From the NCBI GenBank assembly GCA_039105265.1, contig JAPFFF010000012.1, positions 4,960,001 through 5,024,000 of the forward strand: DNA of 64,000 nt, read 5' to 3'. The DNA is from Tritrichomonas musculus (Eukaryota; Parabasalia; Tritrichomonadida; Tritrichomonadidae). Both the position numbers and the translations under genes were made by a program. This document shows positions 45,001 through 53,100 of this stretch, in pieces (the stretch's first letter is position 1; each line of letters starts with the position of its first letter). The notes under the pieces are model-generated. The model saw nothing but the letters and a program-made list of their open reading frames with translations, did not search any database and was not told the DNA's origin.

Positions 45001-47047
45001 AGCTGTAGATTTGGGTGATCCACGATCAATTGAACATTATGCGAATAAATTAAATGATGGTGATGGAATCCCTATTAATAAAAAGGAAGCATTTAAATAT
45101 TTCAAAATCTTAGCGGATGATGGAAATAGCTCTGCAATGTTTATATGTGGGGAAAAACTAGAGAAAGGAGAAGGTGTTGAAATGAATAAAGAAAAAGCAA
45201 ATAAATATTACAAGAAGTCAGCAGATTCAAAATATTTGCCAGCAATGAAAAAATATGCAGATAATTTATTCAAAGGAAATGGAATTGAAATGAATAAAGA
45301 AGAAGCATTTAAATATTATAAACTTGCTGCTGAAGAAAAAGATTCATCTTCAATGTTCAAATGTGGAGTCATGTTAGATAAAGGAGATGGAATTGAATCG
45401 AATAAAGAAGAATCCATCATTTATTATAAACAAGTAATTGACCAAGGAAATAGAGAAGCGATGTTTAATTATGGACTTATAAAAGAAGAAGAAGATGTTA
45501 GTGAAGCAAACCAATATTTCAAAATGTCAGCAGACTTAGGCTATTTGCCAGCAATGATAAAAATTGCAGAAAACTCTTGCGAAGGGAATGGAATTGAAGC
45601 CTTTAAATATTTTTATCTTGCAAGTAAGCAAGGCGATGTAGAATCAATGTTCAAATGTGGTGAAATGCTTTATAAAGGAGATGTTATTACAAGAAATAGA
45701 GAAAGAGCTAACAAATTTTACAAGAAGTCAGCAGATTTAGGTTACCTGCCAGCAATTAAAATATATGCATATAATTTATATTATGGAAGAGGAATTGACA
45801 TGGATAAAGATGAGTCAATTTCATATTATAAGCTTGCAGCTGAAAAAGGAGATGAAGAATCAAAAACTTTAATCGTTTACTTGCCAACGCGAGCACAAGC
45901 TGAAAAGTTTTATAAAGGAATCGGTACAGAAGAAAACAAAGAAGAAGCATTCAAATATTACAAACTTGCAGCAGAAAAAGGAGATGCTTATTCAATGAAT
46001 TTTTGTGGTGTCATGCTTAGAAATGGTGATGGAATTCCATCTGATATTGAAGAAGCAATCAAATACTTCAAAATGGGAGTTGATAATGATTTTGATACTT
46101 CAATGTACAATTTAGGCAATCTTTATTGCAAAGGAGAAAAAGTAGAAAAGAACCTTGAAGAAGCAAATAAATATTATAAGATGGCTGCTGATAAAGGGAA
46201 TGTTTTTTCAATGAAAATATATGCAGATCATTTATTTGAAGGATATGGAATTGAAGCAAACAAAGAAGAAGCAGAAAAGTATTACAGAATGGCAGCAGAA
46301 GAAGGAGATATAGAAGCACAAAGAATTCTTGATAGACACTTTAAAGACAATGGCGATGAAGAAGAAGATGGTCCCAGGCCTGACATTTTTGAGGTTTTAA
46401 TGGGTTTGGCAATTAAGAGTTATTCCTATACAGCAAATTCAGTTTCTTTCCTAAAGAGAAAAGCAGACAGATTAATGCAAGAAGAAAAGAAATTTGAAGC
46501 ATTAGATTATTACAGGAAAGCTGCTGAAAAAGGTGATGCTGAATCAATGTGCAAGTGTGGTTTGATGTTGCTTGATGGCGATGGAATTCCTGTCAATAAC
46601 GAAGAAGGTTTCAAGTATATAAAAATGGCTGTCAAGGAACAATATCCACAAGCATTGTTCATTTATGCTAAAATTTATGAAAAAGGAGAATTGGTGGAGA
46701 AAGATATGGACGTAACTTTGAAATATTTAAAAATGGCTGCCGATTTGGGTTACCCTGCTGCTGCTCGTGATTATGCAACGAAACTGGCTAGAGGAAATGG
46801 TATTGATGCTGATTTAGATGAGTCAATTAGGTACTTCAAGTTAGCAGCTCAAAATGGTGATACTTTTTCAATGGCAATGTGTGGATTCATTTTATGGAAG
46901 GATAAAGGGGCACCAGAGGATTTGGTTGAGGCAGCCAAATATTTCAAAATGGCAGTTGATAATGGCGATGGATCATTCATGCCTTACTACTTGGTATTAC
47001 AGGCAATTATTCATGGCGAAGAAGAAGAAGAAGAAGAAGCGAAATAA
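39068..47047 (+). CDS. Giant TKL-type protein kinase with ~50 Sel1 repeats, 2659 aa
   Basis: One uninterrupted 8-kb frame. Residues 1-375 are disordered, rich in Pro, Ser and Lys, with a 14-residue repeat (EESIPKEKTTKDIN) in three to four tandem copies near 265-310. Residues ~385-655 are a kinase with all key residues: GSGSFGKV (~391), AAK lysine (~413), HRDLKPDN (517-524), DFG (~536), the GTPLYLSPE P+1 loop, and the end LIERCWSQNPRDRPTFDQI typical of TKL kinases. Residues ~690-2640 are Sel1-like repeats of ~36 residues with the pattern A..Y...A...G...SM...G.ML..GDGI..N..EA, followed by an acidic tail. Sel1 arrays form superhelical scaffolds, so this looks like an active cytoplasmic kinase with a very long docking arm. 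Its relatives lie at 50181 and, decayed, at 32025. Confidence 0.93.
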   Translation: MTVPPNKSPRNKTPFVSNYDPSVFYTPAFPSLDTPTRPVRQKVTNPIKLTVTLSDIGLEGLDSSTPDKAYNIRKRLRQQKEEKLQKSLKKESIHHKTLDPSQSPVQPPPPSPRIKRIFGQSTKIEPIYEGTFYKNQTNDPNTNSSVNNPKPIGLLSASHRSPRPQSIIPKTSPRGIPKLHTSPDGSGIFVIEENVPRSPRKISSITERSNAGQANETLMQKDEKMDNLDHKEISESNSQSIHIKEPPLNSSKSAPKSNVNQTNEESIPKEKTTKDINEESIPKEKTTKDINEESIPKEKTTEHINKESIQKEKTIKHEEEKVMPKESPTKPARKRSARKYKGRSESAKNDAHSESKEPEKAIKSSDTKKKDIFKDTDSQIDLSSYIKQNCIGSGSFGKVYKVKDKRTGRIYAAKISKKEINDDSSDLKTNISREVNIMSKIDHPSILKFIGYSPVNFKRQPKPVIVTEYSPNGTLKDLINSSRDSDDLNYFNPTYKIIMIYGIASALSYLHSHNIIHRDLKPDNILIDENNLPKIADFGLSKVNHSKLSMTNNSNLGLKGTPLYLSPEIWRSCEYNKPCDVYAFAFIVYEIITNERPFKDFNYLELASHVLRGGRPAFVKPIPKSYQDLIERCWSQNPRDRPTFDQIVNELKTNHEFITDLVDEKEYFNYIKYIDECKTTFNPFKIVIKNKQYASPKLNQIFNRAISICPYKILIQLSEECQSFLEAAEYDLDKQFEAAKGFIKEKGFFPRNNQLGIKYLKHSLKNGCLKSLIYYCKMLIKGKHIPKNSIKAKKLIDSLPSDQESTKLYLYGLLYYDEKQYNEAFKSFEDSINLGNIDAMLEYGLKLHKGDGITTPIEDEEIFKYYLMAIDNGSFKAMYKLGKILLTSKKNIKDGVEYIKNAANNNYPKALYYYSLMLENGNEVTPDIEQSKKYLAKAAELDNIKAMNKYGLQIHSLTYLRKASNTGKISYIRDYGMELIKDEKHQREGANLIKIAANEGDPISMKVYGDLLFNGRGVDIDVDEAINYYKMAIDKNNIDAIHSYAEILQYGLRMEENPDEAMKIYRKGIDQGDTRSMFNLSMMLFQKGDTKEALNYMSKAYFQGDEYTQNLYKTIIHEFGDATVTAMDLAQIKLDMDNINDESSFNNICQTVMNIFLRSTQNEGKETETNSKEIVLLRANKILADSGIIKAMYNYAYMQKNGEGCPVNKKEAAKYFKMGADRGSPICMSSYAVMLFNGDGIDEDKEEAIKYLKLAADYGSPDSIYRYEKYLEKGIIDEEDDDAEQFSQYLKKSADKGNKISMRLYAAYLFGIENNSESFKYFKAASDLDDHPSMFYCGVFLEKGIGVPVDLAEANKYLKKAADSGYLDAILTYIVNLCNGNGIEANMKEAFKYAQIGADIGNMTCLFLCINYLRKMNNPDDKDLLVHYYKRGVERGDENSIIFLADMIISDGDKIKMDKEEANKYFKIAADIGFLPALKQYADNLYEGNGIEMNKEEAFKYYKLAANKGNSYSMDKCGLMLEKGEGVEINKKEAIKYYNKAAIDGENVHSLLKYGIYLEEGDIIEIDKEKANQHFKESADKGYLPAIEKYADNLYEGNGIEVNKEEAFKYYKFAADKGNPHSMFRCGLMLDKGDGVEMNKIESINYYKQAIEKRNVDAMYHYGLMLEEGNGVEKDIKEANKYFKMASDLGHTEAFKKFAKNMYERRGFSTPRNEAYKYNEQLFKYIEQLQNQGDLYSKQFQNVLSSVKFEYELDILKRKSSKVPTLGNLHILEIDPTKMYKIEGKTFNKAEAFKYYKSQAEKGDVNAMKACGYMLYNGDGIAKNKSEAIQYFKMAIDKWDSEAMFIYGYLLKNGDGVEKDEEEAIKNYQTSADLGYLPAIKLYGLELASENGPHTNKEEGFRFFKVGSEMGDLYCSCYCGYMLDEGDGIPINKAEAIEYYKIGVNKGDKDSLRNYSYLLENGDGIKMNKEEANKYLKKAVDLGDPRSIEHYANKLNDGDGIPINKKEAFKYFKILADDGNSSAMFICGEKLEKGEGVEMNKEKANKYYKKSADSKYLPAMKKYADNLFKGNGIEMNKEEAFKYYKLAAEEKDSSSMFKCGVMLDKGDGIESNKEESIIYYKQVIDQGNREAMFNYGLIKEEEDVSEANQYFKMSADLGYLPAMIKIAENSCEGNGIEAFKYFYLASKQGDVESMFKCGEMLYKGDVITRNRERANKFYKKSADLGYLPAIKIYAYNLYYGRGIDMDKDESISYYKLAAEKGDEESKTLIVYLPTRAQAEKFYKGIGTEENKEEAFKYYKLAAEKGDAYSMNFCGVMLRNGDGIPSDIEEAIKYFKMGVDNDFDTSMYNLGNLYCKGEKVEKNLEEANKYYKMAADKGNVFSMKIYADHLFEGYGIEANKEEAEKYYRMAAEEGDIEAQRILDRHFKDNGDEEEDGPRPDIFEVLMGLAIKSYSYTANSVSFLKRKADRLMQEEKKFEALDYYRKAAEKGDAESMCKCGLMLLDGDGIPVNNEEGFKYIKMAVKEQYPQALFIYAKIYEKGELVEKDMDVTLKYLKMAADLGYPAAARDYATKLARGNGIDADLDESIRYFKLAAQNGDTFSMAMCGFILWKDKGAPEDLVEAAKYFKMAVDNGDGSFMPYYLVLQAIIHGEEEEEEEAK
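39857..40012. repeat. 42-bp tandem repeat inside the Sel1 kinase gene
   Basis: Three near-perfect copies plus a degenerate fourth, with period 42 bp (frame preserving), encode the EESIPKEKTT repeats. Copy number is likely to vary between alleles. Confidence 0.85.
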
Positions 47048-47660
47048 TTGAAGTAGAAACTTGGAATGAAAAATGATTCCACTTGTTGTTCTTGATGAGT
47101 TTATGCATGAAATAATATAATATGTACTCTAATGATTTCTAAATTTTGAACCTATATATAATTGTATAGATTTACAGTTGTTCTACTTTTGTCAAAAAAA
47201 AAAAAATGTAGTCACCATAACATTCACCATTGTGTTTGCCTATCTCTTTGATTTTTTATCCTCATTAGTAACAGAATTTTGTTTGCCATTTTTTAAAAAA
47301 TGATTTAAATACACTTTTTATGATTTTTAGATAAATATTATATGATGACAAATATTTTTTAAAATGAATATTTCAGTAGGTTAAATGACAGTTAATTTTA
47401 TGAAATGGATGGCTTTTATGAATTTTTTTAGATGTTTCCAAAAAGAAATTTTAGTAAAATAATAATTATATGAAAAAAACAAATAAATTTGTCACAATAT
47501 GAATGAAATATATTATTTTGATATTTATTTTTGATCAATATATTATTTTTATTTAGTAATTACCAAGATATTTTGATTATTTTTGATTCAATTGTTTTTT
47601 ATTCAAAAAGTTGTTAATGGTCTATTTATTTCTATTTTTATTTGGTTTTTAAATTTACCA
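47048..47660. other. AT-rich intergenic DNA
   Basis: Between two plus-strand genes. A poly(A) run of 13 is near 47194. The open frame extends 26 codons upstream of the phosphatase ATG but begins with TTG and has no family similarity. Confidence 0.5.
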
Positions 47661-48122
47661 ATGACGCGAATTATGTTTGTTTGTCATGGAAATATATGCC
47701 GCTCACCTATGGCTGAATTTGTGATGAAAGATCTTGTTAAAAAGAAGCATGTTGAGCCAAGTTTCACGATAGCTTCAAGTGCAACAAGTACTGAAGAATT
47801 AGGAAATCCTGTTTATCCACCTGCTAAAGCTGAATTAAAAAAGCATGGTATTTCTTGCGAAGGAAAATGTGCAGTCCAATTGAAAAGCAGTGATTACGAT
47901 AAATATGATATTTTTGCTGTCATGGATGATAATAACTTAAGAAACATTAAATATATTTTCCCTTCAGATCCAAAGAAGAAAATTCATAAACTTCTTGAGT
48001 TCGCAAACAGGAAAGATGATATTGCAGATCCATGGTATCGCGGAAACTTTGATAAAACATATCAGGATATTTGCGAAGGATGCAACGGATTGCTAGAATA
48101 TATATTAAAAGACAAAAAATAA
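47661..48122 (+). CDS. Low-molecular-weight protein tyrosine phosphatase, 153 aa
   Basis: The P-loop CHGNICRSP at residues 8-16 gives nucleophile C8 and phosphate-binding R14. The general-acid motif DPWY is at 123-126 (D123), followed by the usual C-terminal helix. Length matches the ~155-residue family. The enzyme removes phosphate from phosphotyrosine through a cysteinyl-phosphate intermediate and acts in the cytoplasm. I chose the ATG at 47661 because family members begin a few residues before the P-loop (MTRIMFVCHGN). The longer open frame begins at TTG and adds only an AT-rich hydrophobic stretch. Trichomonads have many kinases, and this is one of the small phosphatases. Substrates cannot be inferred. 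Confidence 0.95.
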   Translation: MTRIMFVCHGNICRSPMAEFVMKDLVKKKHVEPSFTIASSATSTEELGNPVYPPAKAELKKHGISCEGKCAVQLKSSDYDKYDIFAVMDDNNLRNIKYIFPSDPKKKIHKLLEFANRKDDIADPWYRGNFDKTYQDICEGCNGLLEYILKDKK

Positions 48123-48448
48123 TTATTAAAATAAAATATCAATTATTTTTTTTAATTAATTATTCTATTTTAGTAAATTATGATGATTTTCTTTATTTCA
48201 AAAGGCATATAAACATATTTTTTTATAAAATAAAAGATTATAGAGTTCGAGTGATTGCTTCAATCGTATATTAAATATCATAAAGATTATTTTCTTTTTC
48301 TTCTGATATATGGATGCTCAATGGGATCCGAAATAGACTGAAATCCAAAAAAAAAGTAATTGAGCATGACTCATTCCTTTTGCTTTTGTGAAAAAAAAAA
48401 AATTCAATGAAACCACTTTTTGAATAAAAATAACAAGAAAAAAAATTG
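48123..48448. other. AT-rich intergenic DNA
   Basis: Downstream of the phosphatase. No gene or repeat recognised. Confidence 0.4.
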
Positions 48449-48570
48449 TCAATAACTTTTTATGAGAAAAAAGTTATTCAAAAAGTGTTAATTGAAAGGA
48501 ATTCTAGTTTATTCGGACCTACTTTTTGAGCTTCGCTCAAAAAGTAGGTCGTATAAACTCGTAAATTTTT
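48449..48570. repeat. Two adjacent hairpins, one with a ~29-bp stem
   Basis: 48452-48479: aataactttttatgagaaaaaagttatt folds into an 11-bp stem. 48507-48566: gacctactttttgagc-ttc-gctcaaaaagtaggtc is a perfect 16-bp stem with a 3-nt loop, and the helix continues outward (agtttattcg against cgtataaact) to ~29 bp with one or two interruptions. It could be a palindromic mobile element or a structured RNA. Confidence 0.8.
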
Positions 48571-48652
48571 TTATACATTTTTAAAATTTGAATTAATAGT
48601 TAACACTGGATTTATCACTGTTTAAAAATGCATAAGACACTTCTGCAATATT

Positions 48653-49000
48653 ATTATTATATGCAAACAAAGTTCATATTTTCAATATTTAGTTTTTCAA
48701 CAGCAATTAGTTGGTTAATATCATCAGTATCATCACGTGATATTAATAAATAAATACTTCGATGTTTCATTTTCCCTTCTAATCAGCCAAAGTTTTTATA
48801 TTTATAAACAACATCTTTTAATTCATATAATTATTGAACTTTTGGTATATTCGTACTCGAAACATCAATTATTAATAAAAACTTGAAATGGAGTTTTTCA
48901 AACAATAATATTTGACTCATTGTATGTGTTACAAATCGTAATTTATTACTTCGGTAGGTTTTCAAATGCAAAGAAATAAGAAATATAACCAATATTTTGC
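48653..49000 (-). pseudogene. Decayed gene of unknown family
   Basis: A minus-strand frame reads HLKTYRSNKLRFVTHTMSQI, LLFEKLHFKFLLIIDVSSTN, IPKVQ, stop, LYELKDVVYKYKNFG, stop, LEGKMKHRSIYLLISRDDTD and DINQLIAVEKLNIENMNF, with a final stop near 48656. Two internal stops (TAA, TGA) sit in ~115 codons of protein-like composition, with alternating hydrophobic strands. I do not recognise the family. Confidence 0.4.
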
Positions 49001-49141
49001 ATTTGAAAATCTATTGAATTGAATTTTCTTACAAATTTATATTTTTTTTTTTAATGTTCACAAGTTTTTACGTGAATGCAAATTAATTTCTTTTAAAGAT
49101 GAAAAAAGATGAAAAAATAGTACGTTTTATATATTTGTTTA

Positions 49142-49828
49142 TTATGTTGGATAATGATCGCCTTGCTTTTCCAATTCAACTTTTAGGTAATCACGAAGAG
49201 CTCGAACAGTTTTTATGTCTAATTTCATTAGTTCAACATTCAATTCATTTGTGTTTGTCGGTTTTATTTCAGGCTGCAATTCAGTCACAATGTTCACCAG
49301 TCCGTGGCTTATGTCTGCTGATTTAATTAATGTTAATGCTTGCTGGAGAGCTTTTATTTCTGCAAGAGAAAGTGGAATAATTTTTTCGTTATCAATTTTT
49401 TTGAATGAGTCTAGCTGAATTGCAATTGAAAATATTTTTCCAGGCGGACGACGAGCAAAATCAATTTGAGCCGAATGAAGAGAAGAGACATTTGAACACC
49501 AATTTTCAAATGTGTTGGCCGTTGTTTTTTGTGTGAGTTTCTCAAATATTTCTTTACATTCTTTAGAAATTATTTGGAAATATTTCATTTCTTTTTCTTT
49601 AAAAAGTTTGTCGTTTGTAAAACATAGTCCTGTTAATTTTTTCCAATCTGAAAATGTTAGTTTCCCATCTATAATATCTGATTTAATATCATTTAAATTT
49701 TTATTGGTTGATGATGACATATTTTCAGGATCTTCATCATATTTATAATCTTGGAATAGTTTTGTTATGGGATGCGCCATTAATTTTTCCATGATTTTAA
49801 TAGCTCGCTGTTTTTCTTCTTCATTCAT
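49142..49828 (-). CDS. BET-like protein: degenerate bromodomain plus NET (ET) domain, 228 aa
   Basis: Residues ~8-97 have a bromodomain-like layout: helix Z (MEKLMAHPITKLF), a ZA-loop region, then NLNDIKSDIIDGKLTFSDW where bromodomains have the PMDL helix, and TNDKLFKEKEMKYFQII in place of the aNA..YN helix. The acetyl-lysine-binding Asn is not apparent. Residues ~152-219 match a NET domain (PLSLAEIKALQQALTLI, HGLVNIVTELQPEI, NELNVELMKLDIKTVRALRD), the protein-interaction module of BET proteins. It is probably nuclear and chromatin-associated, acting through the ET domain rather than acetyl-lysine reading; that part is inference. The start is the first ATG. Confidence 0.7.
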   Translation of the reverse strand: MNEEEKQRAIKIMEKLMAHPITKLFQDYKYDEDPENMSSSTNKNLNDIKSDIIDGKLTFSDWKKLTGLCFTNDKLFKEKEMKYFQIISKECKEIFEKLTQKTTANTFENWCSNVSSLHSAQIDFARRPPGKIFSIAIQLDSFKKIDNEKIIPLSLAEIKALQQALTLIKSADISHGLVNIVTELQPEIKPTNTNELNVELMKLDIKTVRALRDYLKVELEKQGDHYPT

Positions 49829-50180
49829 ATTTATATTTTTATATCACATGTCGCTTTGAATACCCAACAGAAATAAATAATAATCAAATTCATTTATTTT
49901 TTTATATTGAATATAAAACATACATGATTATATGCATATATATATAACAATTTAATTAATATATTGCTAATTTTTATTGTTTGATAATTAATCTCTATAT
50001 AAGATAATTATGAAATAAAACTATTTAAGTGCATGAAACGTTATTTTTGAGCTTTTTTGTAATATAAAGAATAAAAATCATGTAAATAGAAAAAGAGATT
50101 GCGAAAAATTGATTTTGAATGCTGTTAAAATAGCCCGGAAAAAATTGAAAGCTTATTTGTTCATTCAAATCAAAATTTTT
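49829..50180. other. Divergent intergenic region
   Basis: About 350 bp of AT-rich DNA between the BET-like gene and the pseudokinase fusion gene. It holds both promoters. No motif identified. Confidence 0.45.
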
Positions 50181-53100
50181 ATGATGGCTAACTTCCTTTC
50201 TTCAATGATAGATTTCAATGAATTTGTTGATTTCAGGACATTGTCGCAAACGCGATATACAACTATAAGCATTGCTAAGAAAAAAAATTCACCTTCAAGA
50301 AAATATATATTCAAAACATTTAATTTCAACTGTGTTTTATCCAAAGATCAAAAAATTGTTGCTGAAACATTTTTTCGCGTGAATTGTATTGAAAGTCAAT
50401 ATCTTCAGTGTTATAAATCTTTTTCATTTACATCTAATCAATCAAATCTAAATCCCACTTTTTCAATGAAATACATATCATCGAACACATTAGGAAAATA
50501 CCTTAAAAATCCAGATTATATAAAAAAATGGGGAATCAGAGAAATGATGAATTGTTTATTTGCTTCTGCTGAAGGATTAAACGTTCTTCATCAACATCTA
50601 ATTTGTCATGGAAATTTCAATCCATCAAACATCATTATTGATGAAGCAAAGCAGAGCTATTTAAGTGATTTTGGGCTCTATCCAATAAAGAATTTATATA
50701 AGAATACAGATGAATTGTTGACTTATAATGAATATAAAGATCCAACTCTTGACTCTTGTTTAATAACTCCTAAAAATGACATTTATTCATTTGGCGTTTT
50801 AATGTGTCAATTTTATCTTTCAATTTCTCAACAAGAAGAGAAATTGGCAGATTTTATTACAAAATGCGATGAAAAAAAATATTATAATTTCCCAAGTTTC
50901 TTCGGTGAGATTATTCCAAAGTGTTTTGAGAATTCAAATAATAGAATAATAACATTCAAGAAAATTATCGAAGCTTTTCAAAATGAATCGTATAAAATTG
51001 AATCATTCAACGTGAACATTTGTGATTTATATTCAGATTTCATTAAAGTAGATTATATTGAAAGTCTAGCAAATATAAATGATTCTTTTGCTTTAAATAA
51101 ACTTGGTAAAATGTATTGTCAAGGAAAATCAAGACCAATTGATCTTTCTAAATCTTTGCATTATTTTGAACAATCTGCTTTGTTGTGTAATTCAGAAGGT
51201 CAGAATAATTATGGTGTTTTATTAAATAAAACGTCAGGAAAAGATGATAAAGAAAGCAAAAACAAAGCACTTTTTTATATAAAAAGTTCTGCAGAACAAG
51301 GAAATATTCATGGAATGGGAAATTATGGAATCATTCTTTTGAATGGTGACGGTGTTGCTAAGAATATTCAAATAGCTGAAAAATTTTTGCAGAAATCAGG
51401 AGATCTTGGATATTCTATTGCACAAGTAAATTATGGTTATTCACTTATATTTAATAATCCAACATCTGAACGAATTGAAAAAGGTTTGGAATATATAAAA
51501 AATGCAATTTATCAGAATGATTCTTATGCTTATTATATTTACGGTCTCTTGTTACTTGATGGTAAAATTATAGAAAAAAATGAAAGTTTGGCAATGAATT
51601 ATTTAAAAATTTCTGCAGATTTAGGTTATGAAGAATCAATGTTAAAATATGCCAAAGGAAATTTAAAAGGAATCGGTGTACCAGTCAATATTGATGCTGC
51701 CAAACAATACTATCAAAAGGCCTCTCAAAAAGGAAACAAAAAGGCAGCTGAAAAACTAAATGAAATAAAAGAAATTGAAAACCATTCTTTAAAATATCCT
51801 GAAGATTCAAGAAATGATGACTCATACCAACCATGGATAATTGTTGAAGGAAGTCATGATTCAAACAAAAAGGAAAATGTGACTCAGTCGAATTCACAGC
51901 AAGATGATGATTCAAATTTAAATGATACTCTTGAATATGGAATTTCTCTTTACAAAAGTTCTGGAAAAGAAAATAAAGAAAAAGGATTAAAAATCATTAA
52001 AAACTTAGCTGATCAAGGCTGTGCAGAAGCGCAAATAAGATATGGTGTGTGGGCTGATGATCAATTTGAAGGTCATCAATATATTAAAAAGGCAGTTGAC
52101 AATGACTGCAAAGAAGCACTACTTTATTATGCAAGAGATTACATGCGAGGAAGAGGAGTCAAACAAAATATGTCAAAAGCAATAGAAATATATCTTAAAT
52201 TATATGAAACGCATAAAATGAGTAAAATTTTGATTGATATAATAAGATGTTATAAAAACATTGATTATAAATCAGCTCTCTGTTATATGCAAAAGTTGGC
52301 TGATTCAAATGACGATAGACACATTTCTCAAATTCATAATGCACAATTTGAATATGGACTTGAATTAATTAAAGGTGAAAACATTAATAAAAACATTCCT
52401 GAGGCTATAAAATATTTAATGAAGTCTAATCAAATTAATTTAATTAGAGAAGAATATCCTGAAGTTTTTGCTTTAATGCCACATGACTTTTCGACCGTTA
52501 AAAGTGATGTTGAATTGTTCTTAAATAGAAATGGTTGTTGTGATGCTAACGAACAAAAAATCATTCAAAGTTCTTATGATGGAAATGTTGATGATACTTT
52601 AAAGGCGGCAAAAATGCTTGAAAAAGCAGGTTATTTTATGGCAGCAAACTTTTTCTATGAAATTGCTGCTGATTCAAATCAGCCAGAAGCTGCTTTCATT
52701 CTAGGAAATTATTATTTGAAAGGTAAAAATGGATTGGAAATTGATAATGAAAAAGGAAATAAATATAAAGAAAGAGCTTCAAAACTTGGAAACAATGAAA
52801 GCAATTCAACAAAAATGAACGATAATGAAAAAGTAACTAAATTATCAATTTCGGATTCACATCTGATACAAAGTAAGCAAAAGAAGAGTGAAGTAGTAAA
52901 CAGCAATGTAAATGAAAATGAGCAAACAAATAATGCACACTTAGAAAATCAAATTCCAGGAAATGTTAAAAGAAAAGATGAACTGGCAAAAAGAGAGCCA
53001 ATAAAGAATGATCAAATGCAAAAAGAGCAATTAAAAAGCGATCAATTAAATAGCGATCAAATAAAGCAAAAGCAAGATAAAAGTGGGCAAGGTAAAGATC

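Noticed and set aside
39522-47051. Several small frames on both strands inside the giant Sel1 gene
   Set aside because: Shadows created by the repeats.
47583-47660. 26-codon N-terminal extension of the tyrosine phosphatase
   Set aside because: Begins with TTG and is absent from the family; the ATG at 47661 gives normal length.
50109-50180. 24-codon extension of the pseudokinase fusion gene
   Set aside because: Begins with TTG; the first in-frame ATG is at 50181.
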